Origin: an uncultured Eubacteriales bacterium
GTDB lineage: Bacteria > Bacillota > Clostridia > Oscillospirales > Oscillospiraceae
Assembly: GCA_900316745.1 (NCBI GenBank)
Contig: ONEB01000012.1
Coordinates: forward strand, 1 to 64,000
Direction of reading: 5' to 3'
Length of the DNA stretch: 64,000 nucleotides
Part shown: in pieces, positions 1 through 8,155 of the stretch
Position numbering within the stretch: the stretch's first letter is position 1
Layout of the letters: every line of letters begins with the position of its first letter
The notes under the pieces: generated by a model
Told to the model about the DNA's origin: nothing
Seen by the model: the letters and a program-made list of their open reading frames with translations, nothing else
Database searches by the model: none
Made by a program: the position numbers and the translations under genes

Positions 1-143
1 TTCTCGGACTACTTCAACACAGCGAGCCGACCGGCCGCTTACGCCGCACCGCGGCCGTTTAGCTCCGCATCAGCGGCCGTTGGGCACCGCAATATGCAGG
101 GAAATCGATTATCCCTTGAAGGCATTTATTTAGTATTTATTTG

Positions 144-167
144 TCTGCGCATTTATGTGTAATATGT
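144..167. repeat. 24-bp repeat shared with 13222-13245
   Basis: These 24 bases recur at 13222-13245 with one mismatch. At the right-hand copy they encode, on the minus strand, the last residues (TYYT) and stop of a decayed gene. Here the minus strand again reads VTYYT-stop, so this is probably a fragment of the same gene family or a scar of recombination between two copies. Confidence 0.5.
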
Positions 168-260
168 TACCCGGTTCCGACAAAGCGAGTAGGATGTTGC
201 AAAATACAATATATCACTTTTTGTTTCTGTTATTCAAGTGGGCAAACCATGTTTTTGTAT

Positions 261-295
261 AATACGCATGGCGGCATGATGTGCGTATTTTTTTT
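261..295 (+). terminator. Rho-independent terminator-like hairpin
   Basis: AATACGCA (261-268) pairs with TGCGTATT (282-289) across a 13-base loop and is followed by an uninterrupted T run to 295. No intact upstream gene is visible, so it may be a relic. Confidence 0.55.
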
Positions 296-521
296 ACATT
301 TAATAAAAGGAGAGATACCCCATGTCCCACTTATAAAATAATTACTTTATCGCCACATCCGACAAAGTTGCTTCTTAAATGTTATTGCTGAAGAAATAAT
401 AACTACTTTGCACATTTGACTTACGCACTTTAAATCATTGCCGAGTCTAATGTATCGCGTTCCTACATTCCTTGAAACCATTGAAAACAATGATTTTCCC
501 AGTTCCCGAAGCCGCGCAGGC

Positions 522-714
522 AAGAAAAACCCGACCTTTCTTCCCGTTCACATGATAACGTTTCTACCGTAGAAGTCGAAATCAAGCGCCGGGAAAAAAG
601 GTCGGATTTTAGGTTTCTTGCGCGAAGAGATGAACTTGTATATTTAATTAATGAGGCAGCCGGAACAAGCATCCGATTCCAAATCAGCGCACTACTGAGT
701 AGTCGTATGTGAAG
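522..714 (+). repeat. Decayed coding repeat, copy 1 (partner 4201-4395)
   Basis: This stretch aligns over its whole length with 4201-4395, at roughly 70 percent identity by eye. The best shared blocks are a near-perfect inverted repeat around CCGACCTT / AAGGTCGG and the segment GAAGTCGAAA with its flanks. One plus frame stays open from about 500 to a stop at about 711 and reads like real protein, including VEVEIKRREK and LINEAAGTSIRF, but has no start codon. It is best described as the 3' remnant of an unidentified gene. The second copy carries a 1-base indel and internal stops. Confidence 0.55.
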
Positions 715-740
715 CTTTTATAAAGCTCCCAATATACGAA

Positions 741-3356
741 TCAAAGCTTAAATGAAAACGGTTGTTTTGTAAAGATGGATGCGTCTTTGTAATCTGCATT
801 ATTTCCGGTTGATTTGTATTTGACATAAATGTTATGGACAAAGCGCTCGTTTTCTGTATGCGGTGTTCGCTCCCTTAACAACTCGTCAATTAATCCCTCA
901 TCAATTTTCATCTCTGCTAAACGCTCTTTGGTAATACTATATCCATATTCTTGGCCTACAGATTCAGATATACAATCTGCTAAAAGACGATAAATATTAT
1001 GTTTGGAAACAATGCTGGCAATGTACTCCTTAAAAACTTCTTCAAGAGTAGGCGTTTTGTTTACCACTCGGATTAACCCTAAAATGTTTTTGTGCTGATA
1101 GTTTGCGTCAGAAAACAAATCAATGTGGTTTTCTAAAATGTATTGACACTTTAATTCTAACCGTTCTTTTGCGATAGTTATTTTATTAGAGAGAGTTTCA
1201 CTCACTTCATCGGTTTTTTCCAGCCAATAGATTATATTACTCAAGAAGAACAGAGTATTATATGACCTTAGAATGTAATCAATGCAGTTACTAAAATACT
1301 GATAATCAATACGTTCAAAAATCAGTGAGATGATGATTTCAGTTCTGGAACGGGCGTTGAGAACCATAAAATATAGAGTGTCATCAAAGATCCAGTATAA
1401 ATCGCAAAGGGCCTTGACAACAGGAGCGTATGCAGTGTGTTTAATTTGATCCATATGTATTTGGAGTAGATCGGCCCATTCCTTCTGGTCGTTAGGCTCA
1501 ACTTCAAGAACTGCTTTTTTAACAGCATGGTATATGCTATCCATGTTATCCAACTTGTTAATTGCAGTAATTAGATCTTTGATTTGTTTTCCTATCTCTA
1601 AGTATTCATTACTGCAGTACGAAAAATACAAGTCAAAATATTTTGCGCTACAAATTGACATTTGTCTTGCTTTTTCTTGGTAGATATCAGGGCTTCTGTC
1701 GTACTGGAGTTCTAAATCACGGCCTCTATTGAAATTGTCTACATATGGGAAAACGCTTGCTAAAAGCGGAAAAAATGATTTGCATTCTCTTTGCAATTTT
1801 GTTAAGAAAGCTTTTCCGCGTTTGTTGAAGCCATCTAAATCGATGCTGGTTCTCCAAACATCTTCATCATACAATCTATCATAACTGATAAAGAACTGCC
1901 TGTTCTCATAAATGCTGTTATATAGAGCAGGAGAGAAGAAGCGAATAATCTCAAGCGAAAACAGGTCTCTTTTCGAAAGATAATGATAGAATACGAATGT
2001 CGAATTAAATGTGGAATTAATAAAGCGTTTAAGGACTCTTAGGTTTTGGACATTTTCTGCTACTGTTTTCAGAGCAGGTTCATAATCATCTAACATACTT
2101 GTCTGTATTCCTGCTTTGACAAGAAGATTGTGAAGGCACTTAAAACAAACAAGGTTAATTTGACTGAGGCTGTACTGCGGGACAACGACAGATTGGTGAA
2201 TAACCTTGTCTGTAAAATGTGGGTCCAGCTGATGTGTATCTTTAAGGATGCTATTGATTCTATCTCTTTCATAAGCAAGAATATAGATTACATTTGGAAA
2301 ATCGAGATATGTCGCGATAAGCTTAAATAGAAACAGGATATTGTCAGAACTCGCTCTATCGATGTTATCTATAAAAATTGCGAATACCTTCCTGCTTTTT
2401 CTTAAATGAGCCTCTATTCGCGCCTTTGTTTCTTCTATAATCTCATAATCGTTTTTTTCAACCGAAGTAATGCCTCGTATTACATTGACTGCTACTGAAG
2501 GAGTTGAACCTGTTGCTGAAGACGTTAAAAGAGTTGATAAGAGACTTTTGGCTAAGCGCTTGTAGCGTGAAGGACTAAGCTTGATCCCGGTTGTGTCAAG
2601 GATAGTATCGAATAATGACAGCATTATTGCTTTTTGTGAGCCTAACATCCAGAAATCAAACTGATCAATGATTGTAATTCTTTCAGGATAATTGTTCTTC
2701 AATTCCAATTTGACAAGGTTCATGATTGTAGTTTTTCCACTGCCCCAATCACCTTCGAGCCCAATACAGAACGAATGACTGGATCTGTAGTTTGTGATGG
2801 ATTGAACAAGTTGGTTCACCAGAGCTTTTCTTTTAAGAAGATCATATGAAACGTCATGATCTGAGATTAAAACGGGCGAAGCCTGGGCAATTTCAAAATT
2901 GTTGTAGTATATGTCCTTTAGATCAAAAGCGGTATCCTTTTTGGTAGTAGTGCGTTGTGTTATTACGATTCTATAAACTAAAACAGCAACTAACAGGATG
3001 GAAATAATAAGGGCAACTATCGTTTTATAATGAAAAAAAGAAAATGAGATTAACCAATACACAAACAAGAAAGAACTTGTCCCTGTGAAAAAAACAATCA
3101 GTGTATCAATAAAAATAACAGTTTGAATCGTTAACAGGCGGAAAGGATGAACTGCAGCAACCGCAAAAACAGATACTAGAATAAGAGAGATCAATAATAC
3201 GCGCTGGATAAACAGTGGTAGAGACGCTATGAGATGTGAAGGATAGTCATAATAATCAACTATGAGTAAAAAAGATACAGCCACAATGATGAAAAACAAA
3301 GTAGCATATATAGACTGACAGCTTGTCAGATCCCGATAGTATGCCTTTAACCTCAT
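741..3356 (-). CDS. Membrane-anchored KAP-family P-loop NTPase
   Basis: The 871-residue protein starts at an ATG preceded by GAGG at 8-base spacing; a GTG three codons upstream is also possible. Four hydrophobic helices fill roughly residues 18-132, followed by a soluble KAP NTPase domain with Walker A GDWGSGKTT near residues 201-209 and a Walker B-like strand FAIFIDNID near 330. The long C-terminal part is helical and unrecognised. KAP NTPases include Kidins220/ARMS in animals and PifA of plasmid F, which excludes phage T7; bacterial members with membrane insertions between or before the motifs are common. The gene stands alone, is AT-rich and lies between two decayed repeats, which suggests acquisition by transfer. 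A defence role is inference only. Confidence 0.85.
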   Translation of the reverse strand: MRLKAYYRDLTSCQSIYATLFFIIVAVSFLLIVDYYDYPSHLIASLPLFIQRVLLISLILVSVFAVAAVHPFRLLTIQTVIFIDTLIVFFTGTSSFLFVYWLISFSFFHYKTIVALIISILLVAVLVYRIVITQRTTTKKDTAFDLKDIYYNNFEIAQASPVLISDHDVSYDLLKRKALVNQLVQSITNYRSSHSFCIGLEGDWGSGKTTIMNLVKLELKNNYPERITIIDQFDFWMLGSQKAIMLSLFDTILDTTGIKLSPSRYKRLAKSLLSTLLTSSATGSTPSVAVNVIRGITSVEKNDYEIIEETKARIEAHLRKSRKVFAIFIDNIDRASSDNILFLFKLIATYLDFPNVIYILAYERDRINSILKDTHQLDPHFTDKVIHQSVVVPQYSLSQINLVCFKCLHNLLVKAGIQTSMLDDYEPALKTVAENVQNLRVLKRFINSTFNSTFVFYHYLSKRDLFSLEIIRFFSPALYNSIYENRQFFISYDRLYDEDVWRTSIDLDGFNKRGKAFLTKLQRECKSFFPLLASVFPYVDNFNRGRDLELQYDRSPDIYQEKARQMSICSAKYFDLYFSYCSNEYLEIGKQIKDLITAINKLDNMDSIYHAVKKAVLEVEPNDQKEWADLLQIHMDQIKHTAYAPVVKALCDLYWIFDDTLYFMVLNARSRTEIIISLIFERIDYQYFSNCIDYILRSYNTLFFLSNIIYWLEKTDEVSETLSNKITIAKERLELKCQYILENHIDLFSDANYQHKNILGLIRVVNKTPTLEEVFKEYIASIVSKHNIYRLLADCISESVGQEYGYSITKERLAEMKIDEGLIDELLRERTPHTENERFVHNIYVKYKSTGNNADYKDASIFTKQPFSFKL

Positions 3357-3564
3357 ATTTTGCACCTCATTTTTTGGTAATCATCAATAAATACAGCTAC
3401 AACTTAAATGATAGCACGCTTGTAGAAATATATCAAACCATGCCCTCGCGAGCAAGAATTACAACAACCGTTGATAAATGTATGCAAACAATGAATAACA
3501 GATCAAACATAAAAGCCCTGAATGGTAACAGCGCTTCTTTGTTTGCACAATGCGTTTCTGTCGT

Positions 3565-4050
3565 TCAGAACAGATACTTCTGGCGCTGGAAGGCGTTCTT
3601 CTCTATCGCTAGGAACACCATCCCATCATCCTGCTGTGCATCTCGGGTGAAGCCCATGCGCTCTAGCGCTTCGAGGAGCTTTGTGTAGCGTCGATAAACC
3701 TTGACGGTCACGCAATCGAGTCCTGCGTTCTGAAACGCGTGGTCGAGCACCCTCAACATGGCGTATGTTGCGGTGCGCAGCAGGTTGTACTGCACCTCGC
3801 CGAGCATCAGATACAGCACCGCCGTGTTCTGCCCGCCGCGCATGAACCCGGCAACCCCCACAGGCGTCTCATATACTGTAATGAGAAAATCCTGCCGCCC
3901 CGGCTCCTCCGCGCATGTCTTGAACCACACCGTGAGCGCTCCTGCGTCCTGCGGCAGATCGTTCGGCGTCACCGCGCCGTCCGTGCGTCCGACCCACAGC
4001 TCTATCAGCGGCAGATGTCTGCGCTGGAGCCGCTCCGTCCATATATCCAT
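3565..4050 (-). CDS. GNAT-family N-acetyltransferase
   Basis: The 161-residue protein has the length and layout of a GNAT acetyltransferase: an N-terminal strand-helix part, a central strand pair around PVGVAGFMRGG, and a C-terminal helix-strand region ending LLEALERMGFTRD, typical of the acetyl-CoA-binding fold's last helix and strand. It would transfer an acetyl group from acetyl-CoA to an amine; the substrate cannot be read from sequence. A ribosome-binding site (AAAGGGGTG) precedes the start. The gene is more GC-rich than the neighbouring KAP gene and is transcribed separately, about 200 bases upstream of it. Confidence in the family is fair; it could be a divergent member. Confidence 0.7.
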   Translation of the reverse strand: MDIWTERLQRRHLPLIELWVGRTDGAVTPNDLPQDAGALTVWFKTCAEEPGRQDFLITVYETPVGVAGFMRGGQNTAVLYLMLGEVQYNLLRTATYAMLRVLDHAFQNAGLDCVTVKVYRRYTKLLEALERMGFTRDAQQDDGMVFLAIEKNAFQRQKYLF

Positions 4051-4200
4051 TGTTCAATTCACCCCTTTCACATCCCCGTGGCTTTATTCTACAAGGATTC
4101 TGTCGGATTGCAAGCACGGCAGCCCGGGACCGTGGATCCGTATCCAAAACAGCTCAACCCTTTGAGGTACGACTTTATCAATTATTGTATCCGTGTAGAT

Positions 4201-4395
4201 AAGAAAATCCGACCTTTCGCCCAACCACATGGTGTCGTTTCTATCGCAGAAGTCGAAACCAAACGTCGGGATAATAAGGTCGGATTTTGTGTTGTTTACG
4301 CAAAGAGTTGTTTTATAGATTTAAGAAATTGTGTCAGCCGGATCAAGCATCCGATTTCGAATCTGAGCAATGTTGAACCAGTCGTGTGTAAAGAA
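4201..4395 (+). pseudogene. Decayed coding repeat, copy 2 (partner 522-714)
   Basis: Homologous in the same orientation to 522-714. It keeps a perfect 13-bp inverted repeat (AAAATCCGACCTT / AAGGTCGGATTTT) and the peptide core VSIAEVETKRR. Relative to copy 1 it has an indel inside the second arm and in-frame stops further on, so it cannot make the same product. The 4051-4547 gap otherwise holds no convincing gene, although one plus frame remains open by chance. Confidence 0.55.
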
Positions 4396-4547
4396 CAAAT
4401 CGTTCACATTGACACCTTACTCAGACACTCCATAAGAATTTGGGTACAAGGCACAGCGCTTGTCAGCAATGCGTTCGAAGCCCTCTGCGTCACTACTAAG
4501 GGTATCACCAGTTATCCCGGTGCCTGTTGTGTAGAAGATTAAAACAA

Positions 4548-4730
4548 TTACGGCATTTCTATCTTTCCGTGCTGCTTTTCAAAGTCCTCAATGGCTTTGC
4601 GGATTAGATAGATCACTTCACCGTTAGCTGAGCGCCCCTCGTATCTAGAGATAAAGTGCAGTTTGTAATGCAGCTCGCTGTCAATGCGAAGTCCGAGGTG
4701 CTTGCCCTTTTCTTTTTTCAAAGCATCCAT
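4548..4730 (-). CDS. Arc-type ribbon-helix-helix DNA-binding protein
   Basis: This 60-residue protein has the Arc/MetJ pattern: a basic N-terminus, a short strand around residues 13-17 (LGLRI) and two helices (about 19-31 and 36-55) containing GRSANGEVIYLI, which matches the RSxNxEI motif of Arc-like proteins. Such proteins bind DNA as paired dimers through the N-terminal strand. GGAGGG lies 7 bases before the ATG. It is transcribed divergently from the gene at 4840, and the shared interval contains palindromes of the size expected for RHH operators, so it probably represses itself and perhaps its neighbour. It is not obviously followed by a toxin gene. Confidence 0.85.
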   Translation of the reverse strand: MDALKKEKGKHLGLRIDSELHYKLHFISRYEGRSANGEVIYLIRKAIEDFEKQHGKIEMP

Positions 4731-4741
4731 ACGACACCCTC

Positions 4742-4817
4742 CATGTACTTAATAGAAGATAACTTGAGTTTATTTCAAGTACATGATAGAATGTGCAATA
4801 TATACTTAATTTAAGTA
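4742..4817. promoter_or_regulatory. Palindromic operator cluster in the RHH/small-gene divergent promoter
   Basis: Three related elements occur in 76 bases: a perfect palindrome TACTTAATTTAAGTA (4803-4817), an inverted pair ACTTGA / TCAAGT (4762-4767 and 4775-4780), and outer arms CATGTACTT (4742-4750) and AAGTACATG (4777-4785). All share the half-site ACTTRA. This is what a ribbon-helix-helix regulator would be expected to bind; the protein-site link is inference from position. Confidence 0.6.
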
Positions 4818-4839
4818 CACTTTTTTGAAGGGTGAAGAT

Positions 4840-5151
4840 ATGGAAAAGAGAGGATCGGCTTATTTTGTTGCGTTTCCACGCACGATTGAGGATTTGATGG
4901 TGCCGCATTTAGTGGAACAGGAACGGCAGTATGAGATTATCCGCGTGGTGAAGCTGGCAAAAATCGACTACGAGAATTTTGTTGCGGATATGATCGTTGA
5001 GCGACAGTTCCTTGAGGACCATGTTGAACTCTTCGTAAAAGGAGAAGAATGGAAGTGCATTCTGGTGCGGCAAGAACGCCATTCTGACGGTGTTCTTGTC
5101 ATGCCAATGGACGGTGGCTATGTTGGATGGGCTGCCTACTATTGCGGATAA
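4840..5151 (+). CDS. Small protein of unknown function, divergent from RHH regulator
   Basis: The product is 103 residues, starting MEKRGSAYFVAF; an in-frame ATG five codons upstream lies too close to the operator palindrome and has a poorer ribosome-binding site. The protein is soluble, mixed alpha/beta and acidic in the middle (VERQFLEDHVELFVKGEEW), without signal peptide or membrane helix. I believe similar short proteins occur next to regulators in Oscillospiraceae, but I cannot name the family with confidence. Its position opposite an Arc-type repressor suggests shared control. A toxin/antitoxin reading is possible but unsupported by any catalytic motif. Confidence 0.65.
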   Translation: MEKRGSAYFVAFPRTIEDLMVPHLVEQERQYEIIRVVKLAKIDYENFVADMIVERQFLEDHVELFVKGEEWKCILVRQERHSDGVLVMPMDGGYVGWAAYYCG

Positions 5152-5488
5152 GAATGGATGTAAAAGATCTATAAACTGCTATTTACCTTTACAATTATAT
5201 CACTTGTGTACAGTATGTGTCAAAAAACAGGTCGGAGTTTGCAATCGTCGAAGCCTTGAAAGGCAAGCGCGGATACGCTATGATATTCTCGAAAGGCTTC
5301 CGGGAACAGGAACAGCTCGTCAGCAGATGATAGGATCAAAGCGGGTTTGCTGACTGTGAGAAGCAGTTCATCTCCAACAGTATGAGATATTAGGGATAGC
5401 TGTTGGCAAAGAAAAAAACAATCGAAGCGTTACACTTTGTCTGCTCAATTGTTTTAATTATATATACCAGAAAAATGGAGGCTCAGCT
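5152..5488. other. Intergenic region, probable decayed sequence
   Basis: There is no intact gene in this 337-base gap. One plus frame reads SKNRSEFAIVEALKGKRGYA before a stop near 5330 and looks protein-like but lacks a start, so it may be a gene remnant. The ribosome-binding site of the sigma-factor gene (ATGGAGG at about 5475-5481) lies at the right end. Confidence 0.35.
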
Positions 5489-6058
5489 ATGATCTCCCTC
5501 TTGATAGCACAGGTTGATGATCCGAGTGATCGCGAGTATTTGACATGGTTGTTCCAAGAATACCACCGCCTGATGTTCCACACGGCGCAGGAGTATGTTT
5601 CCGACCAATACGAGAAGGAAGAAATCGTTCAGGATAGTTTCGTGAAAATCATAGAGCACACTCGCAAAATCCGAAGTCTTGAGCGTTACGCTTTGCCGTT
5701 CTATCTTGTTATCATTGTCAGACATACGGCGATCAACCATCTGCGAAAAGCCAAAACCAGAAACCAGCATGTCTTCTTTGTAGAGAGTCATGATCTCGTT
5801 CAGGAACCGTCTGAGGAAGACGTTTCATTGGATGAATACGCGGAGCTGCTCGAACGGCGTGAGGCTGTCGATCGCTTGTGGTCGAAATTGAGCGAGTTGG
5901 ATCAGTATGTGCTCGGTGCTTACTATTTCGTCGGTCTGAAGACGGATGAGATCGCTGAGGCGCTGGGCTGCTCACAGGACGCGGTCAGAATGAAGCTGAG
6001 CCGTGCAAGGAAGCGTGCCCGGGAGATCTTGATAAAGGACGGTTTGGCATATGAGTGA
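5489..6058 (+). CDS. ECF-type sigma-70 family RNA polymerase sigma factor
   Basis: The 189-residue protein has the two-domain layout of extracytoplasmic-function sigma factors. Region 2 spans about residues 15-90, including YLTWLFQEYHRLMFHTA and the -10-binding stretch EKEEIVQDSFVKI. Region 4 spans about 130-182, with a helix-turn-helix around LKTDEIAEALGCSQDAVRMK. GGAGG lies about 7 bases before the ATG. It overlaps the next gene by 8 bases, so the two are co-translated, as expected for a sigma factor and its membrane-bound anti-sigma partner. It would direct transcription in response to a surface signal; the target genes are not identifiable here. Confidence 0.9.
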   Translation: MISLLIAQVDDPSDREYLTWLFQEYHRLMFHTAQEYVSDQYEKEEIVQDSFVKIIEHTRKIRSLERYALPFYLVIIVRHTAINHLRKAKTRNQHVFFVESHDLVQEPSEEDVSLDEYAELLERREAVDRLWSKLSELDQYVLGAYYFVGLKTDEIAEALGCSQDAVRMKLSRARKRAREILIKDGLAYE

Positions 6059-6797
6059 GACCAATCAAGTGTATGAGAACTTTGAAGATGCGATCTTCCG
6101 CCTTTTCATGGATCGCGTGGCAGTCGTTGAGGGTGAGCGGCTGTTTCACGAAAATGCGGAATTGAAGCGAGATCCCGATGCTGCTGTTCCGGAGAACGTG
6201 CAGAAGCGGTGCCTGAAGGCTGCGCTCTCACGCAGCAGTCGAAAGCTCGCCGGTAGAACGGCGCGGAAGGTCATACGTATTGCGGCGCTCGCCGCAGTGA
6301 TCGTATTGTTGCTTGGCGTGGTGGCGTTTGCGACGATTCCTTCCTTCCACGCTCGGATTCTGAATGTGTTTATGACGCACGAGGATACCACCGTCGATTG
6401 GGAGTTTGGCGGACAGCCTCCCGAATTAGATGAAGAGCCCGGCACATTCTCGGTCACAGTCCCGGATGGATATATCATGCGCAGACGAAGTGCCAATTCA
6501 GGAACTGAATATCGGCTTTATGCGCGTGGGAATAATCAGGAAGAAGAAATCCAAATCTCTATCGCCCGCATCAATGAGGGCACGAGAATATCCACCGATG
6601 CAGAAGACCTCGATTATTATGAGGAAATTACGGTTCACGGGAAATACCCCGGAATCATATCTGTTAAAGATGGATTCAGCGGCATCACCTGGGCTGACAC
6701 GGAACATGCGATCCATATTTCTATCTCTGCAAATGCACTTTCCAGAGACGAACTGATCGATCTCGCAGAAAGCGTGAAGTTTGAACAGACACAATAA
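6051..6797 (+). CDS. Membrane protein with DUF4367-like domain, probable anti-sigma factor
   Basis: The 248-residue protein has a cytoplasmic N-terminus of about 75 residues, one membrane helix (about 76-96, AAVIVLLLGVVAFATI) and an extracytoplasmic C-terminal domain with alternating strands (FSVTVPDGYIM, EEIQISIARI, ISVKDGFSGITWADTEHAIHI), the pattern of DUF4367 proteins. Its start lies inside the sigma-factor gene. In Clostridia this architecture regularly sits directly after an ECF sigma gene, and the N-terminal part is taken to bind the sigma factor. No zinc-binding anti-sigma HxxxCxxC motif is present, so the binding mode would differ from classical ZAS proteins. Confidence 0.8.
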   Translation: MSETNQVYENFEDAIFRLFMDRVAVVEGERLFHENAELKRDPDAAVPENVQKRCLKAALSRSSRKLAGRTARKVIRIAALAAVIVLLLGVVAFATIPSFHARILNVFMTHEDTTVDWEFGGQPPELDEEPGTFSVTVPDGYIMRRRSANSGTEYRLYARGNNQEEEIQISIARINEGTRISTDAEDLDYYEEITVHGKYPGIISVKDGFSGITWADTEHAIHISISANALSRDELIDLAESVKFEQTQ

Positions 6798-6804
6798 CAG
6801 TTCA

Positions 6805-6902
6805 GGGGATGGTTCTCTGTGTTGATAGATTCTCATGGACGACAACCAGCTTCCTGTTCCCTGGAATCCGTCGCAAGAATCATCGCACACAGAACCGTCC
6901 CC
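6805..6902. mobile_element. MITE/REP-like inverted repeat element
   Basis: GGGGATGGTTCTCTGTGT (6805-6822) and ACACAGAACCGTCCCC (6887-6902) are inverted copies of one another apart from a two-base insertion and one mismatch, enclosing about 65 bases. The GGGGACGGTTCT...GTGT termini resemble REP sequences that flank REP-associated tyrosine (Y1) transposases in Firmicutes; no transposase is present. A related single arm occurs at 12997-13017. The element separates the sigma operon from the next gene. Confidence 0.5.
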
Positions 6903-6935
6903 TGTGTTTTCCAAAGGAGGTCATCTTTCGATCAC

Positions 6936-7451
6936 ATGAAGCAAGAAGATGCTGTATATATTCCCGCAAACAAAAAATATCGATATTTGGCTGTTGTTTG
7001 CGTTCCGCTCGCCATTTACGGTTTTTTCCATATTCATGATTTTCGTTTTTATCGTACGGTATCCTCCATGTATTACATAGCGATTATGGCAATAGGTCTT
7101 CTGCTTTTAAGCGGGATTCGCTATAAGATTGACGCACAGGGCATTTCAAAAGTAGTCTATGGCGTAAGGATTAGATTTATTGCTTGGAACTCAGTTGAAG
7201 ATGTCCTCTGTTATCCGCTGTATAAAGACACCTCTTTTCAAGAAATCAGAAAAGTGGATATTCTGATTCGGCTGAAAGGATGCAGAGGAGAAATACCAAG
7301 TGCAGAAAGTGTGCGTCGCTTCCATGAACTCCATTCGAGAAAAACGCTATACATTGATCATGGAGATTATTCTAACGTATTTCGGAAGTATGCAAAAACA
7401 CAACTGCTTCCCGGATGGGCAGAGTCAGACGCCAGTTGGGACTGGAAATAG
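6936..7451 (+). CDS. Two-helix membrane protein with PH-like domain, paralog A
   Basis: The 171-residue product starts MKQEDAVYIPANKKY. AAAGGAGG lies 15 bases upstream, rather far, but the in-frame alternative at 6819 would lie inside the REP-like element. Two hydrophobic helices (about residues 16-33 and 45-62) precede a soluble domain beginning YKIDAQGISKVVYGVRIRF, then AWNSVEDVLC and KVDILIRLKG. The same order of motifs recurs in the gene at 10300 and more weakly in the one at 8779, so these are diverged paralogs. The fold resembles bacterial PH-like (bPH) proteins with a helical hairpin. Function is unknown. Confidence 0.65.
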   Translation: MKQEDAVYIPANKKYRYLAVVCVPLAIYGFFHIHDFRFYRTVSSMYYIAIMAIGLLLLSGIRYKIDAQGISKVVYGVRIRFIAWNSVEDVLCYPLYKDTSFQEIRKVDILIRLKGCRGEIPSAESVRRFHELHSRKTLYIDHGDYSNVFRKYAKTQLLPGWAESDASWDWK

Positions 7452-7607
7452 ATCAAAAATGAGCATAGATTTCTTCGAAAGTAAGCTCATGGAAAGAAGA
7501 GACATCAGAAGCCAAAATGAACTATAGAACGCATGGGAAGTAATAGCGGTGGTCTCTGTGCTTCCATGATCATCTCTGCTGGGGTCGTTTTGTGAGGTGA
7601 ACGTCAT

Positions 7608-8090
7608 TTGATAAAACGTATATTAAACTGCTCAATCGAAGAGTGTATTACTCGATTGCGAGCGTATAACGATTATAAAACCTCTGAAGGCGATCAGCGA
7701 ATTGCGGTTTCAGTTGTTATCTGTCATATGAATTTACCGATAGATTGTTCATTTCAACTCAAAATAGAAGACTCCAGATTCTTTATCAATCGACAACCGC
7801 AGATATTGTTAAAAGGGCATGTAGCAGGGCTATCTGACAACACAGCGCTGGTAGCTAAATTCGCATATTCAATTTGGGGTTATCTGCAGTTTCTGCTGTT
7901 GTGCCTGATTCCTGTAATTGCATTTTTTGCAAATCACAACAGTTTGAAATCAGCTTTTTCTGCGCTTACCGTTGTGATTCTCTTCATCATTGTTTATGAG
8001 CGCTATTCCAAGCAACACCGTAAGATATTGAAGCAAGCCATAGATAGCATTTTTGAGGAATGCATAGTCAATAAAACCGTTAACAGATAA
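7608..8090 (+). CDS. Membrane protein of unknown function
   Basis: The 160-residue product uses a TTG start with AGGTGA six bases upstream. About 75 N-terminal residues are soluble and beta-rich (RIAVSVVICHM, CSFQLKIEDSRFFI), followed by two membrane helices (about 84-104 and 112-130) and a short charged tail. I do not recognise the family. It belongs to the run of small membrane proteins between the REP-like element and the S-layer protein. The preceding 150-base gap contains no other gene. Confidence 0.55.
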   Translation: MIKRILNCSIEECITRLRAYNDYKTSEGDQRIAVSVVICHMNLPIDCSFQLKIEDSRFFINRQPQILLKGHVAGLSDNTALVAKFAYSIWGYLQFLLLCLIPVIAFFANHNSLKSAFSALTVVILFIIVYERYSKQHRKILKQAIDSIFEECIVNKTVNR

Positions 8091-8155
8091 AAGTCCTTGC
8101 AGATGCTACGCGCGAAAAACTGTATGACGGGTTATTGTCCCGAAAGAGAGGATTT

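Larger units (their letters stand above)
1..740. other. Intergenic region with remnants, no intact gene
   Basis: No complete gene is visible. Positions 1-174 are open in the first plus frame, but the encoded peptide is Ala/Ser/Pro-rich, lacks a start inside the window and resembles nothing I know. It could be the 3' end of a truncated gene or chance in GC-rich DNA. The stretch also contains a short repeat (144-167), a terminator hairpin (261-295) and a decayed gene remnant (522-714), listed separately. A ribosome-binding site at about 307-313 is followed by an ATG that opens only four codons, which looks like the start of a lost gene. Confidence 0.4.

Noticed and set aside
141-341. A 66-codon frame near the left end
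   Set aside because: It runs through a terminator hairpin and T tract and has no plausible ribosome-binding site.
3739-4542. A 267-codon plus-strand frame through the GNAT gene and the second remnant
   Set aside because: The first part is antisense to the GNAT gene and the rest is the decayed repeat; no homology or ribosome-binding site supports a single protein.
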